Origin: JBHJGS01 sp050331575
GTDB taxonomy: Bacteria > Pseudomonadota > Alphaproteobacteria > Sphingomonadales > Rhodothalassiaceae
Reading direction: 5' to 3'
DNA: 64,000 nucleotides
Assembly: GCA_050331575.1 (NCBI GenBank)
Contig: JBHJGS010000036.1
Location: 1-64,000 of the forward strand
Part shown: piece after piece, positions 27,449 through 35,898 of the stretch
Layout of the letters: every line of letters starts with the position of its first letter
Position numbering within the stretch: the first letter of the stretch is position 1
Made by a program: the position numbers and the translations under genes
Notes under the pieces: model-generated
What the model was told of the DNA's origin: nothing
The model's input: only the letters and a program-made list of their open reading frames with translations
The model's database searches: none

Positions 27449-27562
27449 CGCTGGGCCCCGGGACCCGCACGCCAAGCGGAGGATGTGATAAGGGCCTAGC
27501 CGGGCACGGCGGCCCCTCTCAGGCCGTGGAGCGGCCCCACCATGGGCGGTGCCGTCCAAGGG

Positions 27563-28471
27563 TCAAAGCCCGGCAAGGAACCCATCGATGTCCTGCCACA
27601 GCTGTCGCCGATAAGGGTCGAGGTCACGATAGATTTCGTGCATGGCACCGTCGATGGTGACCATGTGCCCGTTGGGCATGGCTTGGGCGAAGCGCGCGAT
27701 GGCGTCATTGTCCACCACGGTCTCCGCGCCCGCGCGCACCACCAGCGTCGGCACGGTGATACGTTCGGCCATGCCGGGGCCGGCCAAGGCATCAATCGCC
27801 TCGAACGCGCCGGCCAGCCAGCCCCAGGTCACCCCGCCAACCGCCAAGTCCGGATTGGCCTCCCATAAGGCCTGTTCCGCCGCCTGCACCTCGGTATCGC
27901 GGGTGAAATGCTCGCGCGCGCCGCTCAGCTTGCCCTGCTTGATGGCCGGTCCGCGGCCGGGCACATAAGCGCGCGCCAGGCCCAATCGGCAGGCCGCCTT
28001 GGTCATCTCGCGGACCAGGCGCGGCGTCTTTAGCGGCAGGTCGATCATCGGCGCGTGCAGGATGGCCGCGTCCAGCGGCGGGTCGGTTTCGCGGATCAGC
28101 CACGTCAGCGCGACGGTCGCCCCCATCGAATGGGCAAAGATCAGGCGCCGGCCCTGCCACCAGCCCTGCGCTTGAGCATGCGCGAACAGCCCTTGCAGAT
28201 CCTCCACCATCACGGTGAAATCTGGCATATGATGCTTTTGCGGATCGCTGAGCGGCCGGTGCGACAGGCCCTGGTTGCGCCAGTCCAGGCTGAGCACGGC
28301 ATAGCCGCGCGCCTGCCAGGCATCGAACAGGGCAGCATAGCGTTCCAGATACTCGGTGCGGCCGTGCAGGACCAGCACCGTGCCGCGGGCTTGGGGGCAG
28401 CCCCGGAACAAGAGCCGCAGACGCACGCCGGGGGCCGGGTGCCAAAACTGTGTATCCGGTGTGAGTGCCAC
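27563..28471 (-). CDS. Alpha/beta hydrolase, monoacylglycerol lipase/lysophospholipase-like
   Basis: A 302-residue serine hydrolase. The nucleophile elbow is FAHSMGATVAL (GxSxG type with Ala-His-Ser-Met-Gly), the oxyanion stretch is VLVLHGRTEYLERY, and the likely acid and His are in LVVRAGAETVVDNDAI and DGAMHEIYRD. The true start is the GTG at 28471 with AAAGGAGG before it; the open frame continues to 28621, but that part has no family features. Substrate is probably a glyceride or lysophospholipid. Confidence 0.88.
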   Translation of the reverse strand: MALTPDTQFWHPAPGVRLRLLFRGCPQARGTVLVLHGRTEYLERYAALFDAWQARGYAVLSLDWRNQGLSHRPLSDPQKHHMPDFTVMVEDLQGLFAHAQAQGWWQGRRLIFAHSMGATVALTWLIRETDPPLDAAILHAPMIDLPLKTPRLVREMTKAACRLGLARAYVPGRGPAIKQGKLSGAREHFTRDTEVQAAEQALWEANPDLAVGGVTWGWLAGAFEAIDALAGPGMAERITVPTLVVRAGAETVVDNDAIARFAQAMPNGHMVTIDGAMHEIYRDLDPYRRQLWQDIDGFLAGL

Positions 28472-28854
28472 CGGCGGCCTCCTTTCGCTGCCACGGCATG
28501 GGGCCGAAAAACACGCCGGACATGGCGCCAAACGGACCTCCGACGACCGCGGAGACACACGCAGCGTGTACCCGGCCGGCCCCTGGTTCGCCATACAAGC
28601 ATTGACCTTTTTTGACAGCAATGCTTAACTCTTAAACGAGGGTTCCTGCGGGGAAGGGCGTTTGCGCGCTTTCCCGTCCTCCACGACGTCCTCCGGGATG
28701 GTCGTGTATCCTCGCTGTCGTGACTCGGGCCGGGTGGGTGACCGCTCGGTCCTTTTTTCTGCGGCACTGTCACGCGGCAGCCGGGCTCTGGCGCTGCCAT
28801 CCTGGTATGCTACACAACAGAGTAGGTGATCCTCAAACCGTCGGACAGTGCGTC
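28472..28854. other. Gene-free stretch before nrdB
   Basis: About 380 bp between two divergent genes. It should hold the promoters of the hydrolase and of nrdB. A T-rich part near 28607-28635 has TTGACC and TTGACA hexamers, but no convincing -10 partner was found. No small gene or repeat is evident. Confidence 0.5.
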
Positions 28855-29814
28855 ATGTCGCTTCTAGAAGAGCGTCTTGCCTATAAGCCGTTCCGCTATC
28901 CCTGGGCCTATGAGGCCTGGCTGACCCAGCAACGGGTGCATTGGCTGCCTGAAGAGGTGCCGCTGGCCGAGGATGTGAAGGATTGGTCACACCGCCTGAA
29001 CGAGGCGGAGCGCAACTTGCTGACGCAGATCTTCCGTTTCTTCACCCAGTCCGACATTGAGGTGAACAATTGCTACATGAAGCATTATGCCCAGGTGTTC
29101 AAACCCACCGAGGTGCAGATGATGCTGTCGGCCTTCTCCAATATTGAGACGGTGCATATTGCCGCCTATTCGCATCTGCTGGACACCATCGGCATGCCGG
29201 AGGCAGAATATTCGGCCTTCCTGCATTATCAGGAAATGCTCGACAAATATGATTATATGCAGCGCTTCTCGGTGGACAACGAGCGCGCCATCGCCCTGAC
29301 CATGGCGGTATTCGGCGCCTTTACCGAGGGGCTGCAGTTGTTCGCCAGCTTCGCGATCCTGCTGAACTTCCCGCGCTTCAACAAAATGAAGGGCATGGGC
29401 CAGATCATTTCCTGGTCGGTACGCGACGAAAGCCTGCACTGCGACAGCATGATCAAGCTGTTTCGCACCTTTGTCTCGGAGAATCCGACAATTTGGGATG
29501 ACGCGTTGAAGGCCGACATTGCCGAGGCCTGCCGCACCATCGTCGGCCATGAAGACGCGTTCATCGATCTGGCCTTCGAACTGGGCCCGGTGCAGGGGCT
29601 GACGGCGGAGGATGTGAAGCGTTACATCCGCTTCATCGCCGATCACCGCCTGCGCCAGCTAGGCCTTTCGCCGCTCTACGGCATCGCGGAGCATCCGCTG
29701 CCCTGGCTCGCCACCATGCTGAACGCCATTGAGCACACCAATTTCTTCGAGAACCGCGCCACGGAATATTCCAAGGCCGCCACCCGCGGCACCTGGGAAG
29801 AGGCCTTTGCGTAA
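28855..29814 (+). CDS. nrdB: Ribonucleotide reductase class Ia beta subunit
   Basis: Small subunit that holds the di-iron centre and tyrosyl radical used to make deoxyribonucleotides. In the 319-residue product the ligands line up as Asp67 (TQSDIEV), Glu98 and His101 (FSNIETVHIAAYSHL), Glu158, Glu192 and His195 (VRDESLHCDSM). Tyr105 is seven residues after Glu98, the radical position of class Ia enzymes. The C-terminal WEEAFA is the tail that docks to NrdA. nrdA is not beside it in this window. Confidence 0.96.
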   Translation: MSLLEERLAYKPFRYPWAYEAWLTQQRVHWLPEEVPLAEDVKDWSHRLNEAERNLLTQIFRFFTQSDIEVNNCYMKHYAQVFKPTEVQMMLSAFSNIETVHIAAYSHLLDTIGMPEAEYSAFLHYQEMLDKYDYMQRFSVDNERAIALTMAVFGAFTEGLQLFASFAILLNFPRFNKMKGMGQIISWSVRDESLHCDSMIKLFRTFVSENPTIWDDALKADIAEACRTIVGHEDAFIDLAFELGPVQGLTAEDVKRYIRFIADHRLRQLGLSPLYGIAEHPLPWLATMLNAIEHTNFFENRATEYSKAATRGTWEEAFA

Positions 29815-30022
29815 GGCTGGATGATGCGTGGCGATGGCACGGGTGGGGGCGCCATAAGCAGCAGCGGTAAGGGCCGCGGCCGCGGATCACGCATCCCAAA
29901 GCTTCACCGGCTGTATGCCGACCCGCTGGTCATGCCAAACCGCCAAGTCAGGCCGGTCTCGTGTCGTCCGGGTGCGGGGCCGGCGATAACCGCTCGGCGC
30001 CGGCTGGCCCCGCGCAGGTGGA

Positions 30023-30220
30023 TCAGATGTCCGCGCTGTCTTCGTCGGCGATATCGATCACTTGGCGACCGCGATACATGCCGGTTTTCAGGTCAACATG
30101 GTGGCGCAGCACATATTCGCCGGTATGCGGATCTTCCTGAAAATTCGGCGTGTTCAATGCGTCATGGGCCCGCCGGTTGCCCCGGCGCATGCGCGAGACC
30201 TTCCGTTTGGGGACGGCCAT
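30023..30220 (-). CDS. rpmF: 50S ribosomal protein L32
   Basis: A 65-residue ribosomal protein starting MAVPKRKVSRMRRGNRRAHD, with the middle CPxC-type zinc site absent, as is common in alphaproteobacterial L32 (LNTPNFQEDPHTGEYVLRHH). It stands alone; about 200 bp on the nrdB side and 330 bp on the other side carry no gene. Confidence 0.96.
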   Translation of the reverse strand: MAVPKRKVSRMRRGNRRAHDALNTPNFQEDPHTGEYVLRHHVDLKTGMYRGRQVIDIADEDSADI

Positions 30221-30408
30221 GGCAGACTCCTTCGAAAAACAGGAAGAGCCCGCCGCGCACGGCAGGCTCCCTCATGAAACCAGGCTGAGGCGGGTACACG
30301 GCCCGCCGATCCGTGTCAAGGCATCGCGCCTCACAGCTCAGCGAGGCGGGTGACAGCGGCGCGCCGGACGGGTACCACAGCAGCGTCGTCGGTCTGGCCT
30401 CATCTTCT

Positions 30409-30532
30409 AAAGCCGCATCCGACCGATCAGACTGGCTGTGCAATGCCAAACGGTCGGATAACGTTGCTCGCCCCATAGAAGGCGGGCAGTTTCATCCGGT
30501 CAAGCGCGATCGGGCTTGATCGGACAGTGCCC
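30409..30532 (+). repeat. Intergenic palindromic repeat, copy D
   Basis: A full-length copy of a dispersed repeat found six times here. Left hairpin: CGACCG...CGGTCG (30420-30456). Then TTGCTCGCCCCATAGAAGGC, then the right hairpin CCGGTCAAGC (30496-30505) with GCTTGATCGG (30514-30523). Compared with copies B and C, both arms of the right hairpin differ together, keeping the pairing. It ends 20 bp before the DUF3429 gene. Confidence 0.75.
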
Positions 30533-30551
30533 CAGCCTCAAGGACAGTCTC

Positions 30552-30998
30552 ATGCGAACCGTGCCAGCCATCGCCGTCATTCTGGGCGCTGCCGGGACCC
30601 TTCCGCTGCTGGCGGGCCTCATCGCCACTTGGGCGGACCTGGGCTTTTACGATCGCTATGTGCGCGGCTCCGTGATGATCTACGGCGCGGTGATCCTCTC
30701 GTTCATCGGCGGCACCCATTGGGGCTTTGCCGCCCGCGAACGGCCCGGACGTCCAGGGGTGCGCCTGCTTTATGCCCGCTCGGTGTTGCCGTCTTTGGCT
30801 GGATGGGGCGCGACGACGCTGCCCTCGCCCCTGGACGCCGCCACGCTGGCACTGATCTTTGTGTTGGTGCTGCCAATCGATAATTACGCCACCCGGACCG
30901 GCCTGGCGCCGGCCTGGTGGATGCGTCTGCGCCTCCCCTTGTCAGCGGGCATGGCGATGATGTTCTTGGGTTTCGTCTTGAAATCCTATTGGGGCTGA
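30552..30998 (+). CDS. DUF3429 membrane protein
   Basis: A 148-residue inner-membrane protein with about five hydrophobic helices (for example IAVILGAAGTLPLLAGLIAT and SVMIYGAVILSFIGGTHWGF). The GGTHWGFA stretch is the mark of DUF3429. Function unknown. The next gene starts 4 bp later on the same strand. Confidence 0.88.
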   Translation: MRTVPAIAVILGAAGTLPLLAGLIATWADLGFYDRYVRGSVMIYGAVILSFIGGTHWGFAARERPGRPGVRLLYARSVLPSLAGWGATTLPSPLDAATLALIFVLVLPIDNYATRTGLAPAWWMRLRLPLSAGMAMMFLGFVLKSYWG

Positions 30999-31002
30999 GG
31001 GG

Positions 31003-31965
31003 ATGCAACACCTGTCGCGGGGACTTCTGGGCGCGGTCCCGCCGTTTCAACCGCGCGCCCCTTGGTGGACCGGCGATCTGCAGACCCTCCGCAATGCCCT
31101 TCTGCCGGTGCAGCACAGCCCGGCGCTCGACCGCGTCGAGCTCATCGATATCGGCCCGGCCGGACACTTGCGCCTGTCCGTCACCGAGGGCAGCGATCCC
31201 GCCAAGCCCGGGGTACTGCTGATCCACGGTCTAGGTGGCTGTGAAGACAGCGCCTATCTGAAGTTCACCGGCCAGGTTTTGGCGCGGGCGGGTCATTGCG
31301 TGGCCCGGCTCAATCTGCGTGCGGCGGGTCCGGGCCTGGCCACCAGCCGCGGGCCTTATCATGCCGGGCTGACGGAGGATCTGCGCGCCGCTCTGCGACA
31401 TTTGAAGGCGCACGCGCCGCGGTGGGCGCTGATGGGATTCTCCCTGGGCGGGCATATGAGCCTGAAACTGGCCGCAGAGCCCAACGTGCCGGACGCGCTG
31501 GCAGCGGTCATCGCGGTGTCCGCCCCGCTGGATCTTGCCAACACCGCTGATCGGGTCATGGCCGCCCGCAATATTGTCTATCATAAGCGGATCGTGGCGA
31601 CCATGCGCCGCTATGCGGCCGCGTGGTTACCCGCTGACGAGCAGGACCGGCTGAAGCGGATCAAGACCGTCAGGGATTTCGATACCGAGATCGTCGCCTC
31701 CGCCTTCGGCTTCCATGATGCTGACGACTATTATGCCCAGATGAGCGTGAAGCCGCATCTAGACGCATTGTCGGTGCCCGCCTTGATCCTGCATGCGGTG
31801 GACGATCCGTGGATCCCGTTTCAGGATTATCATCGCCCCTGGGGCGCGCAAGCCCCGCTGGACGTTTTGCTGACCCGGCGCGGTGGCCATGTCGGCTTTC
31901 ACGGCCGCGCCAGCCAGGACCCCTATTACGCGCGGCTGGCGGAGACCTTTCTGGCGCGGATTTAG
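31003..31965 (+). CDS. Alpha/beta hydrolase of the YheT type
   Basis: A 320-residue hydrolase. It has the YheT-like opening FQPRAPWWTGDLQTL, the oxyanion block LLIHGLGGCEDSAYLKFTGQ, and the nucleophile GFSLGGHMSLK at about 146. The acid and His lie in LILHAVDDPWIPFQDY and RRGGHVGF. The physiological substrate of this family is not known; esterase activity is likely. It probably forms an operon with the DUF3429 gene. Confidence 0.9.
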   Translation: MQHLSRGLLGAVPPFQPRAPWWTGDLQTLRNALLPVQHSPALDRVELIDIGPAGHLRLSVTEGSDPAKPGVLLIHGLGGCEDSAYLKFTGQVLARAGHCVARLNLRAAGPGLATSRGPYHAGLTEDLRAALRHLKAHAPRWALMGFSLGGHMSLKLAAEPNVPDALAAVIAVSAPLDLANTADRVMAARNIVYHKRIVATMRRYAAAWLPADEQDRLKRIKTVRDFDTEIVASAFGFHDADDYYAQMSVKPHLDALSVPALILHAVDDPWIPFQDYHRPWGAQAPLDVLLTRRGGHVGFHGRASQDPYYARLAETFLARI

Positions 31966-31996
31966 GCCATTATCGCCGCGCGAGGCACCCGGGCGG

Positions 31997-32572
31997 TCAG
32001 AACCCCATCAGCGACAGCACTTCGCGGCGGGCCTTGGGATCGTCGCGGAACACGCCAGTCATGCGCGAGGTGGTCATGATCACATCGGGCGTTTCCACAC
32101 CGCGGCAGGTCATGCAGGCATGGGTCGCCTCCAGCACCACGGCCACGCCGGACGGCTGCAGCACCTCCTGGATGCTGTCACCGATCTCAGCGGTCAGCCG
32201 CTCCTGGATCTGCAGCCGGCGGGCATAGGCGTGCACCACGCGGGCCAGCTTGGAAATGCCGACGACGCGGTTGACCGGCAAATAGCCAACATGCGCCTTG
32301 CCAATGATCGGCGCGATATGATGCTCGCAGTGCGACACGAACGGGATGCCGCGCAGCAGCACGACCTCGTCATAATCGGCGACCTCCTGGAAGGTGCGGC
32401 GCAGATAGTCCATTGGATCTTCTTCATAGCCGCGGAAATATTCCTTGAACGCGCGCGCCACCCGGTCCGGCGTGTCCAGCAGCCCTTCGCGGTCGGGATC
32501 GTCGCCGGCCCAGCGAATCAGCTCCCGCACCGCTGCGCGTGCGCGTTCCTCGTCGTTCAGATCGTCTCGCAT
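31997..32572 (-). CDS. folE: GTP cyclohydrolase I
   Basis: First step of tetrahydrofolate synthesis: GTP to dihydroneopterin triphosphate. The 191-residue product has the active-site and zinc motif VSHCEHHIAPIIGKAHVGYL, then RLQIQERLTAEIGDSIQE and the second zinc cysteine in HACMTCRGVETPD. It follows a thioesterase gene by 3 bp and a DUF192 gene, all on the minus strand, so it is likely the last gene of that operon. Confidence 0.97.
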   Translation of the reverse strand: MRDDLNDEERARAAVRELIRWAGDDPDREGLLDTPDRVARAFKEYFRGYEEDPMDYLRRTFQEVADYDEVVLLRGIPFVSHCEHHIAPIIGKAHVGYLPVNRVVGISKLARVVHAYARRLQIQERLTAEIGDSIQEVLQPSGVAVVLEATHACMTCRGVETPDVIMTTSRMTGVFRDDPKARREVLSLMGF

Positions 32573-32575
32573 GCT

Positions 32576-32983
32576 CTACTCCTGCCGGCGGCGCCGCTTG
32601 AACAGCGCCGAAACATTCAGGCTAGGCGCGCCATCGGCGAACACCATGCCCTCTACGAACACGATTTCACGGGTGCTGCGAATCACCCGCGCGGTTCCTT
32701 CTACCCAGGCGCCCAAGGGCGCGGGCGCGACAAAATCGCTCACCAGACGCAATGTCACGAACGGTGGCGGCGTCTGTTTCAACACCGCCTGCGCCAACAA
32801 GATGTCCGCAAAGGTCATCAGCATGCCGCCATGGGCGACACGGCCGGCATTGCAATGCTTGTCCTCCACGCGGAAGCCGCGGGCCCAGCCGGCCTCATCC
32901 TCGCGATGATAGATCGGCCCATTCGCCTTGCCGAACGGATTGGATGACCGAATCGGCGCAAACCCCGGCGGCGGCGCGGTCAT
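32576..32983 (-). CDS. PaaI-type hotdog thioesterase
   Basis: A 135-residue hotdog-fold protein with the signature NAGRVAHGGMLMTFADILLA (HGG-x-L-x-x-x-x-D) and TLRLVSDFVAPAPLGAWVEG. It probably cleaves an acyl-CoA or aryl-CoA thioester. Its ATG overlaps the DUF192 stop by 4 bp, and folE follows after 3 bp. Confidence 0.9.
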   Translation of the reverse strand: MTAPPPGFAPIRSSNPFGKANGPIYHREDEAGWARGFRVEDKHCNAGRVAHGGMLMTFADILLAQAVLKQTPPPFVTLRLVSDFVAPAPLGAWVEGTARVIRSTREIVFVEGMVFADGAPSLNVSALFKRRRRQE

Positions 32984-33477
32984 TCCCGGTCCAGATTGCC
33001 GAACATCTCATGCCGGACGAGATCACCCGGCTGCAAACCCAATGTGTCGGCCAAACCGCCTTGCAGTTCGAGCACCGCGCGCACCGGGGCCCCGCTGTGC
33101 ACCGGCCGATCCGACAACGGCGTGGTCTCCTTGGCGATGCTTTCGATGCGGCCGTCGGCATGCACAAACACCATGTCCAGCGGGATGTAGGTGTTGCGCA
33201 TCCAGAAGCTGGTCGGCATCACCCGACCATTGTCAAACAGCATGCCGCGGTCAGCCGGCAGATGATCCCTGAACATCAAACCAATGGTCCGCTGGCCCCG
33301 CGTGCGGGCCACCTCCACCTGAAAGCGGTGGCGCTGATCGCCGCTGTCGATCACCAGAGGTTCCAGCGGCAGGGATTGAGGCGTTGCGGTCTGCTGATGC
33401 CAGCGCGAATTGCCCGGCTGCGTGAGCGCGGGCGCCGGGAGGCAGAGCAGGGCGACGAGAACAAGCAATCTGATCAT
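32980..33477 (-). CDS. DUF192 exported protein
   Basis: A 165-residue protein with an N-terminal signal peptide (MIRLLVLVALLCLPAPALT) and the DUF192 core: VARTRGQRTIGLMFRDHLPA, MLFDNGRVMPTSFWMRNTYI, PLDMVFVHADGRI. Function unknown; likely periplasmic. First gene of the DUF192-thioesterase-folE unit. 45 bp separate it from the cold-shock gene upstream on the same strand. Confidence 0.9.
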   Translation of the reverse strand: MIRLLVLVALLCLPAPALTQPGNSRWHQQTATPQSLPLEPLVIDSGDQRHRFQVEVARTRGQRTIGLMFRDHLPADRGMLFDNGRVMPTSFWMRNTYIPLDMVFVHADGRIESIAKETTPLSDRPVHSGAPVRAVLELQGGLADTLGLQPGDLVRHEMFGNLDRE

Positions 33478-33522
33478 GGCGATCAGATGCGCGGAGCCGG
33501 CGCAGGCGTCAAGCCCGGCCGG

Positions 33523-34071
33523 TCACAACTCGTCTTGCAGGGCGATCTGCACCACCATCGGGCCCCGCTCGCCCTCGCCAATGCGCACCTTAACCGGCTG
33601 ACCAGGGATGATGTCTTCAATGCCGGCGCGCCGCAGGGTTTCCATATGCACGAAAATGTCCTGCGTGCCCTCGCCGCGCGAAACGAAGCCGTAGCCGCGC
33701 AGGCGGTTGAACCATTTCACCGAGGCGTCGACGAACTGGCCGTTCGCGCTGACGGCGCGGCCATTGCGCTGGCGATGCGGTTCGACATCGGTTTCCAAGG
33801 CAGTGGAAAGATCCAACTGCACGATCTTGGTGGCTTGCCGACCGCGCTCGCGCTCAACCGCCTCGCACAACACCGACGTTCCTTCCGGCACCGATCGACG
33901 GCCCACTTCCCGAAGAACCGAGAAATGCAGCAAGATATCCGCGCCGCCATCTTCAGGGACGATAAAGCCATACCCTTTGACGGCGTCGAACCATTTGATC
34001 GTGCCGCGGACACGCTCCGCAGTATTTTCCTTGTAGGCGTCAGCGGCAAGCTGCGCGCCGTCTCTACTCAT
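33523..34071 (-). CDS. Double cold-shock domain protein
   Basis: A 182-residue protein with two cold-shock (OB-fold) domains. The first is GTIKWFDAVKGYGFIVPEDG with DILLHFSVL; the second is ASVKWFNRLRGYGFVSRGEG with DIFVHMETL. RNP motifs in both suggest single-stranded RNA or DNA binding. Tandem-CSD proteins of this size are common in alphaproteobacteria. GGGGGAG precedes the ATG at 34071; an upstream open stretch without family features is left out. Confidence 0.93.
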   Translation of the reverse strand: MSRDGAQLAADAYKENTAERVRGTIKWFDAVKGYGFIVPEDGGADILLHFSVLREVGRRSVPEGTSVLCEAVERERGRQATKIVQLDLSTALETDVEPHRQRNGRAVSANGQFVDASVKWFNRLRGYGFVSRGEGTQDIFVHMETLRRAGIEDIIPGQPVKVRIGEGERGPMVVQIALQDEL

Positions 34072-34313
34072 GGTGTCGGCTCCCCCTCCAACACGGCACA
34101 AAATTCTCGAACCTGGGAACGGCCCGAGACCAATCGAACCGACCACTCACCGAGCGGTTACCATATAATGTCAGATTATCCTGCTTGATGGCAACTGTTG
34201 CGGTCATTTACTCAATGAATCGGGCTGGCTGGATGACATTGCGCCCCCAGCTGTGGCTCAGCCTCAACAATGCCGCAGCATGGCGTGGCTGCAAAGCAAG
34301 AAGGATCGCCGCC

Positions 34314-34886
34314 ATGAAACTCTCCGGAACCCGGACAATTCCTGCCGCGCGCGAGACTGTGGCGGCTGCCTTGAACGATCCGGACATGCTCGCCGCCTGC
34401 CTGCCCGGTTGCCGCAGCCTGACTCGCACCGACGATGGCACATTGCATGCCGAGGTCTTGGCCGCTGTCGGCCCGGTCAAGGCGCTGTTCCGCGGTGATG
34501 TTGAAGTCGATGCCACCGGTGCGCCAGCGCACTATCGCCTCAGCGGGCGAGGCCGCAGCACCGCGGGCTTCGCCCAGGGTCATGCCGACATCATGCTTGA
34601 CCCTGCCGGCGGCGCGGCGACGGCGTTGCAATATGCCGTGGACGCCAAGGTCGGCGGCAAATTGGCGCAGATGGGCAGCCGCCTGATCGATGCGACGGCC
34701 AAAAAATATGCGGACCAGTTCTTCCGCTGTCTGGATGCCAAATTGGGCGAGCCGGTCCAATCCGAGTCGCCCGCCGTTGCAACGGCGGCAGAGGTCGCCC
34801 CGCCCCGCGGCGGCGTGCCGATGATGCTATGGGCGGGCCTTCTGATCGCGGCGGTCTTGGCGCTGATCGCGTTTATCCTGCTATGA
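34314..34886 (+). CDS. coxG: CoxG-like SRPBCC protein with C-terminal membrane anchor
   Basis: A 190-residue protein. The first 145 residues have the CoxG/SRPBCC look (MKLSGTRTIPAARETVAAAL, LAACLPGCRSLTRTDDGTLH, KYADQFFRCLDAKLG), and one membrane helix ends it (MLWAGLLIAAVLALIAFILL). CoxG helps membrane recruitment or maturation of CO-dehydrogenase-type molybdenum enzymes. Its stop overlaps the next start (ATGA). The structural enzyme genes (coxMSL) are not in the window. Confidence 0.85.
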   Translation: MKLSGTRTIPAARETVAAALNDPDMLAACLPGCRSLTRTDDGTLHAEVLAAVGPVKALFRGDVEVDATGAPAHYRLSGRGRSTAGFAQGHADIMLDPAGGAATALQYAVDAKVGGKLAQMGSRLIDATAKKYADQFFRCLDAKLGEPVQSESPAVATAAEVAPPRGGVPMMLWAGLLIAAVLALIAFILL

Positions 34887-35221
34887 GCGGCGACGACTCG
34901 GCGGTCCTGGCGCAGGCCAATCACTGGGCTGAAAGCGGCCAAGGCGTGGCCCTGGCTTGGGTGGTCGAGGCGTGGGGCTCGGCTCCGCGACGCCCTGGCG
35001 CGGTGCTTGCGGTGGCCGCCGACGGCCGCTTCGAGGGGTCGGTGTCCGGTGGGTGTGTGGAAGCCGACGTGCTGGCCGCCGCCCAGACCGTCATAGAAAC
35101 CGGCCAGCCTCAGCTGTTGCACTTCGGCGTGAGTGCGGACCAAGCCTGGGCGGCGGGTTTGGCGTGCGGTGGCCAAATCAGCGTGTTCGTGGAGCCGGTC
35201 ACGCCGGCGACCGAGCCATGA
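34883..35221 (+). CDS. XdhC/CoxI family protein, N-terminal domain only
   Basis: A 112-residue stand-alone XdhC_CoxI domain. Typical blocks are GQGVALAWVVEAWGSAPRRP, GSVSGGCVEADVL and GLACGGQISVFVE. The conserved cysteine of the GGCVE motif is thought to take part in inserting the modified molybdenum cofactor. The Rossmann half lies in the next gene, which starts 4 bp before this stop, so XdhC is split but coupled. Confidence 0.92.
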   Translation: MSGDDSAVLAQANHWAESGQGVALAWVVEAWGSAPRRPGAVLAVAADGRFEGSVSGGCVEADVLAAAQTVIETGQPQLLHFGVSADQAWAAGLACGGQISVFVEPVTPATEP

Positions 35222-35898
35222 GCCCGCAGACCCTGCGCGCCCTGTGCGCCGCACAGGCCCAGCGGCAGACGCGCGTGCGGGCGGTTCGCCTGGAAGACGG
35301 CCGCGAATGGCTGATCGACCCGGCCACCGAACACTTCCATGATCTGGACTTAGACGCCTCGGCAAGCCGCGCGGTCCGCACCGAACAGGCTCAGACCGCG
35401 GAGGTGGACGGCGATGCCTATCTGGTCCACGCGCTCGGGCCGGCCAAGCGGCTTGTGCTCATCGGGGCGGTGCATATCGCAAAGGCCCTGGCCCCGATGG
35501 CGGCCGCGATCGGCTTTGAGGTCAGCATCATCGATCCGCGCGGCGCGTTTACCGCCGCCACTGAGTTCGCGCCGGCGCAGGTGGTGGAGGATTGGCCGGA
35601 CGAGGTGCTCACCCGCACCCCGCTGGATGCGCGGACCGCCCTGGTGACGCTCACCCACGACCCGAAGCTGGACGATGCCGCGCTGATCCCGGCGCTAAGC
35701 TCGGATGCCTTTTATATCGGCTGTCTGGGCAGCCGGCGCACGCACCAGGCGCGGCGAGACCGACTGACCGCCCTCGGCCTTGCCGATGCGCAGTTGGACC
35801 GGCTGCATGGCCCTGCCGGCCTACCGATCGGTGCGGCGGGACCAGGCGAAATCGCCGTGGCGATCCTGGCCCAGATCGTGGCAGTCTTGCGGGCATGA
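35218..35898 (+). CDS. XdhC Rossmann-domain protein
   Basis: A 226-residue protein equal to the C-terminal half of XdhC. The NAD-type fold starts at RLVLIGAVHIAKALAPMAAA and goes on through VSIIDPRGAFTAATEF and DAFYIGCLGSRRTHQARRDR, ending in PIGAAGPGEIAVAILAQIV. It works in cofactor loading of xanthine dehydrogenase-type enzymes. It overlaps both neighbours by 4 bp. Confidence 0.93.
   Translation: MSPQTLRALCAAQAQRQTRVRAVRLEDGREWLIDPATEHFHDLDLDASASRAVRTEQAQTAEVDGDAYLVHALGPAKRLVLIGAVHIAKALAPMAAAIGFEVSIIDPRGAFTAATEFAPAQVVEDWPDEVLTRTPLDARTALVTLTHDPKLDDAALIPALSSDAFYIGCLGSRRTHQARRDRLTALGLADAQLDRLHGPAGLPIGAAGPGEIAVAILAQIVAVLRA

Noticed and set aside
28805..28835. ACACAA-type sequence before nrdB as an NrdR box
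   Set aside because: Too few matches to the consensus and no second box at the expected spacing.
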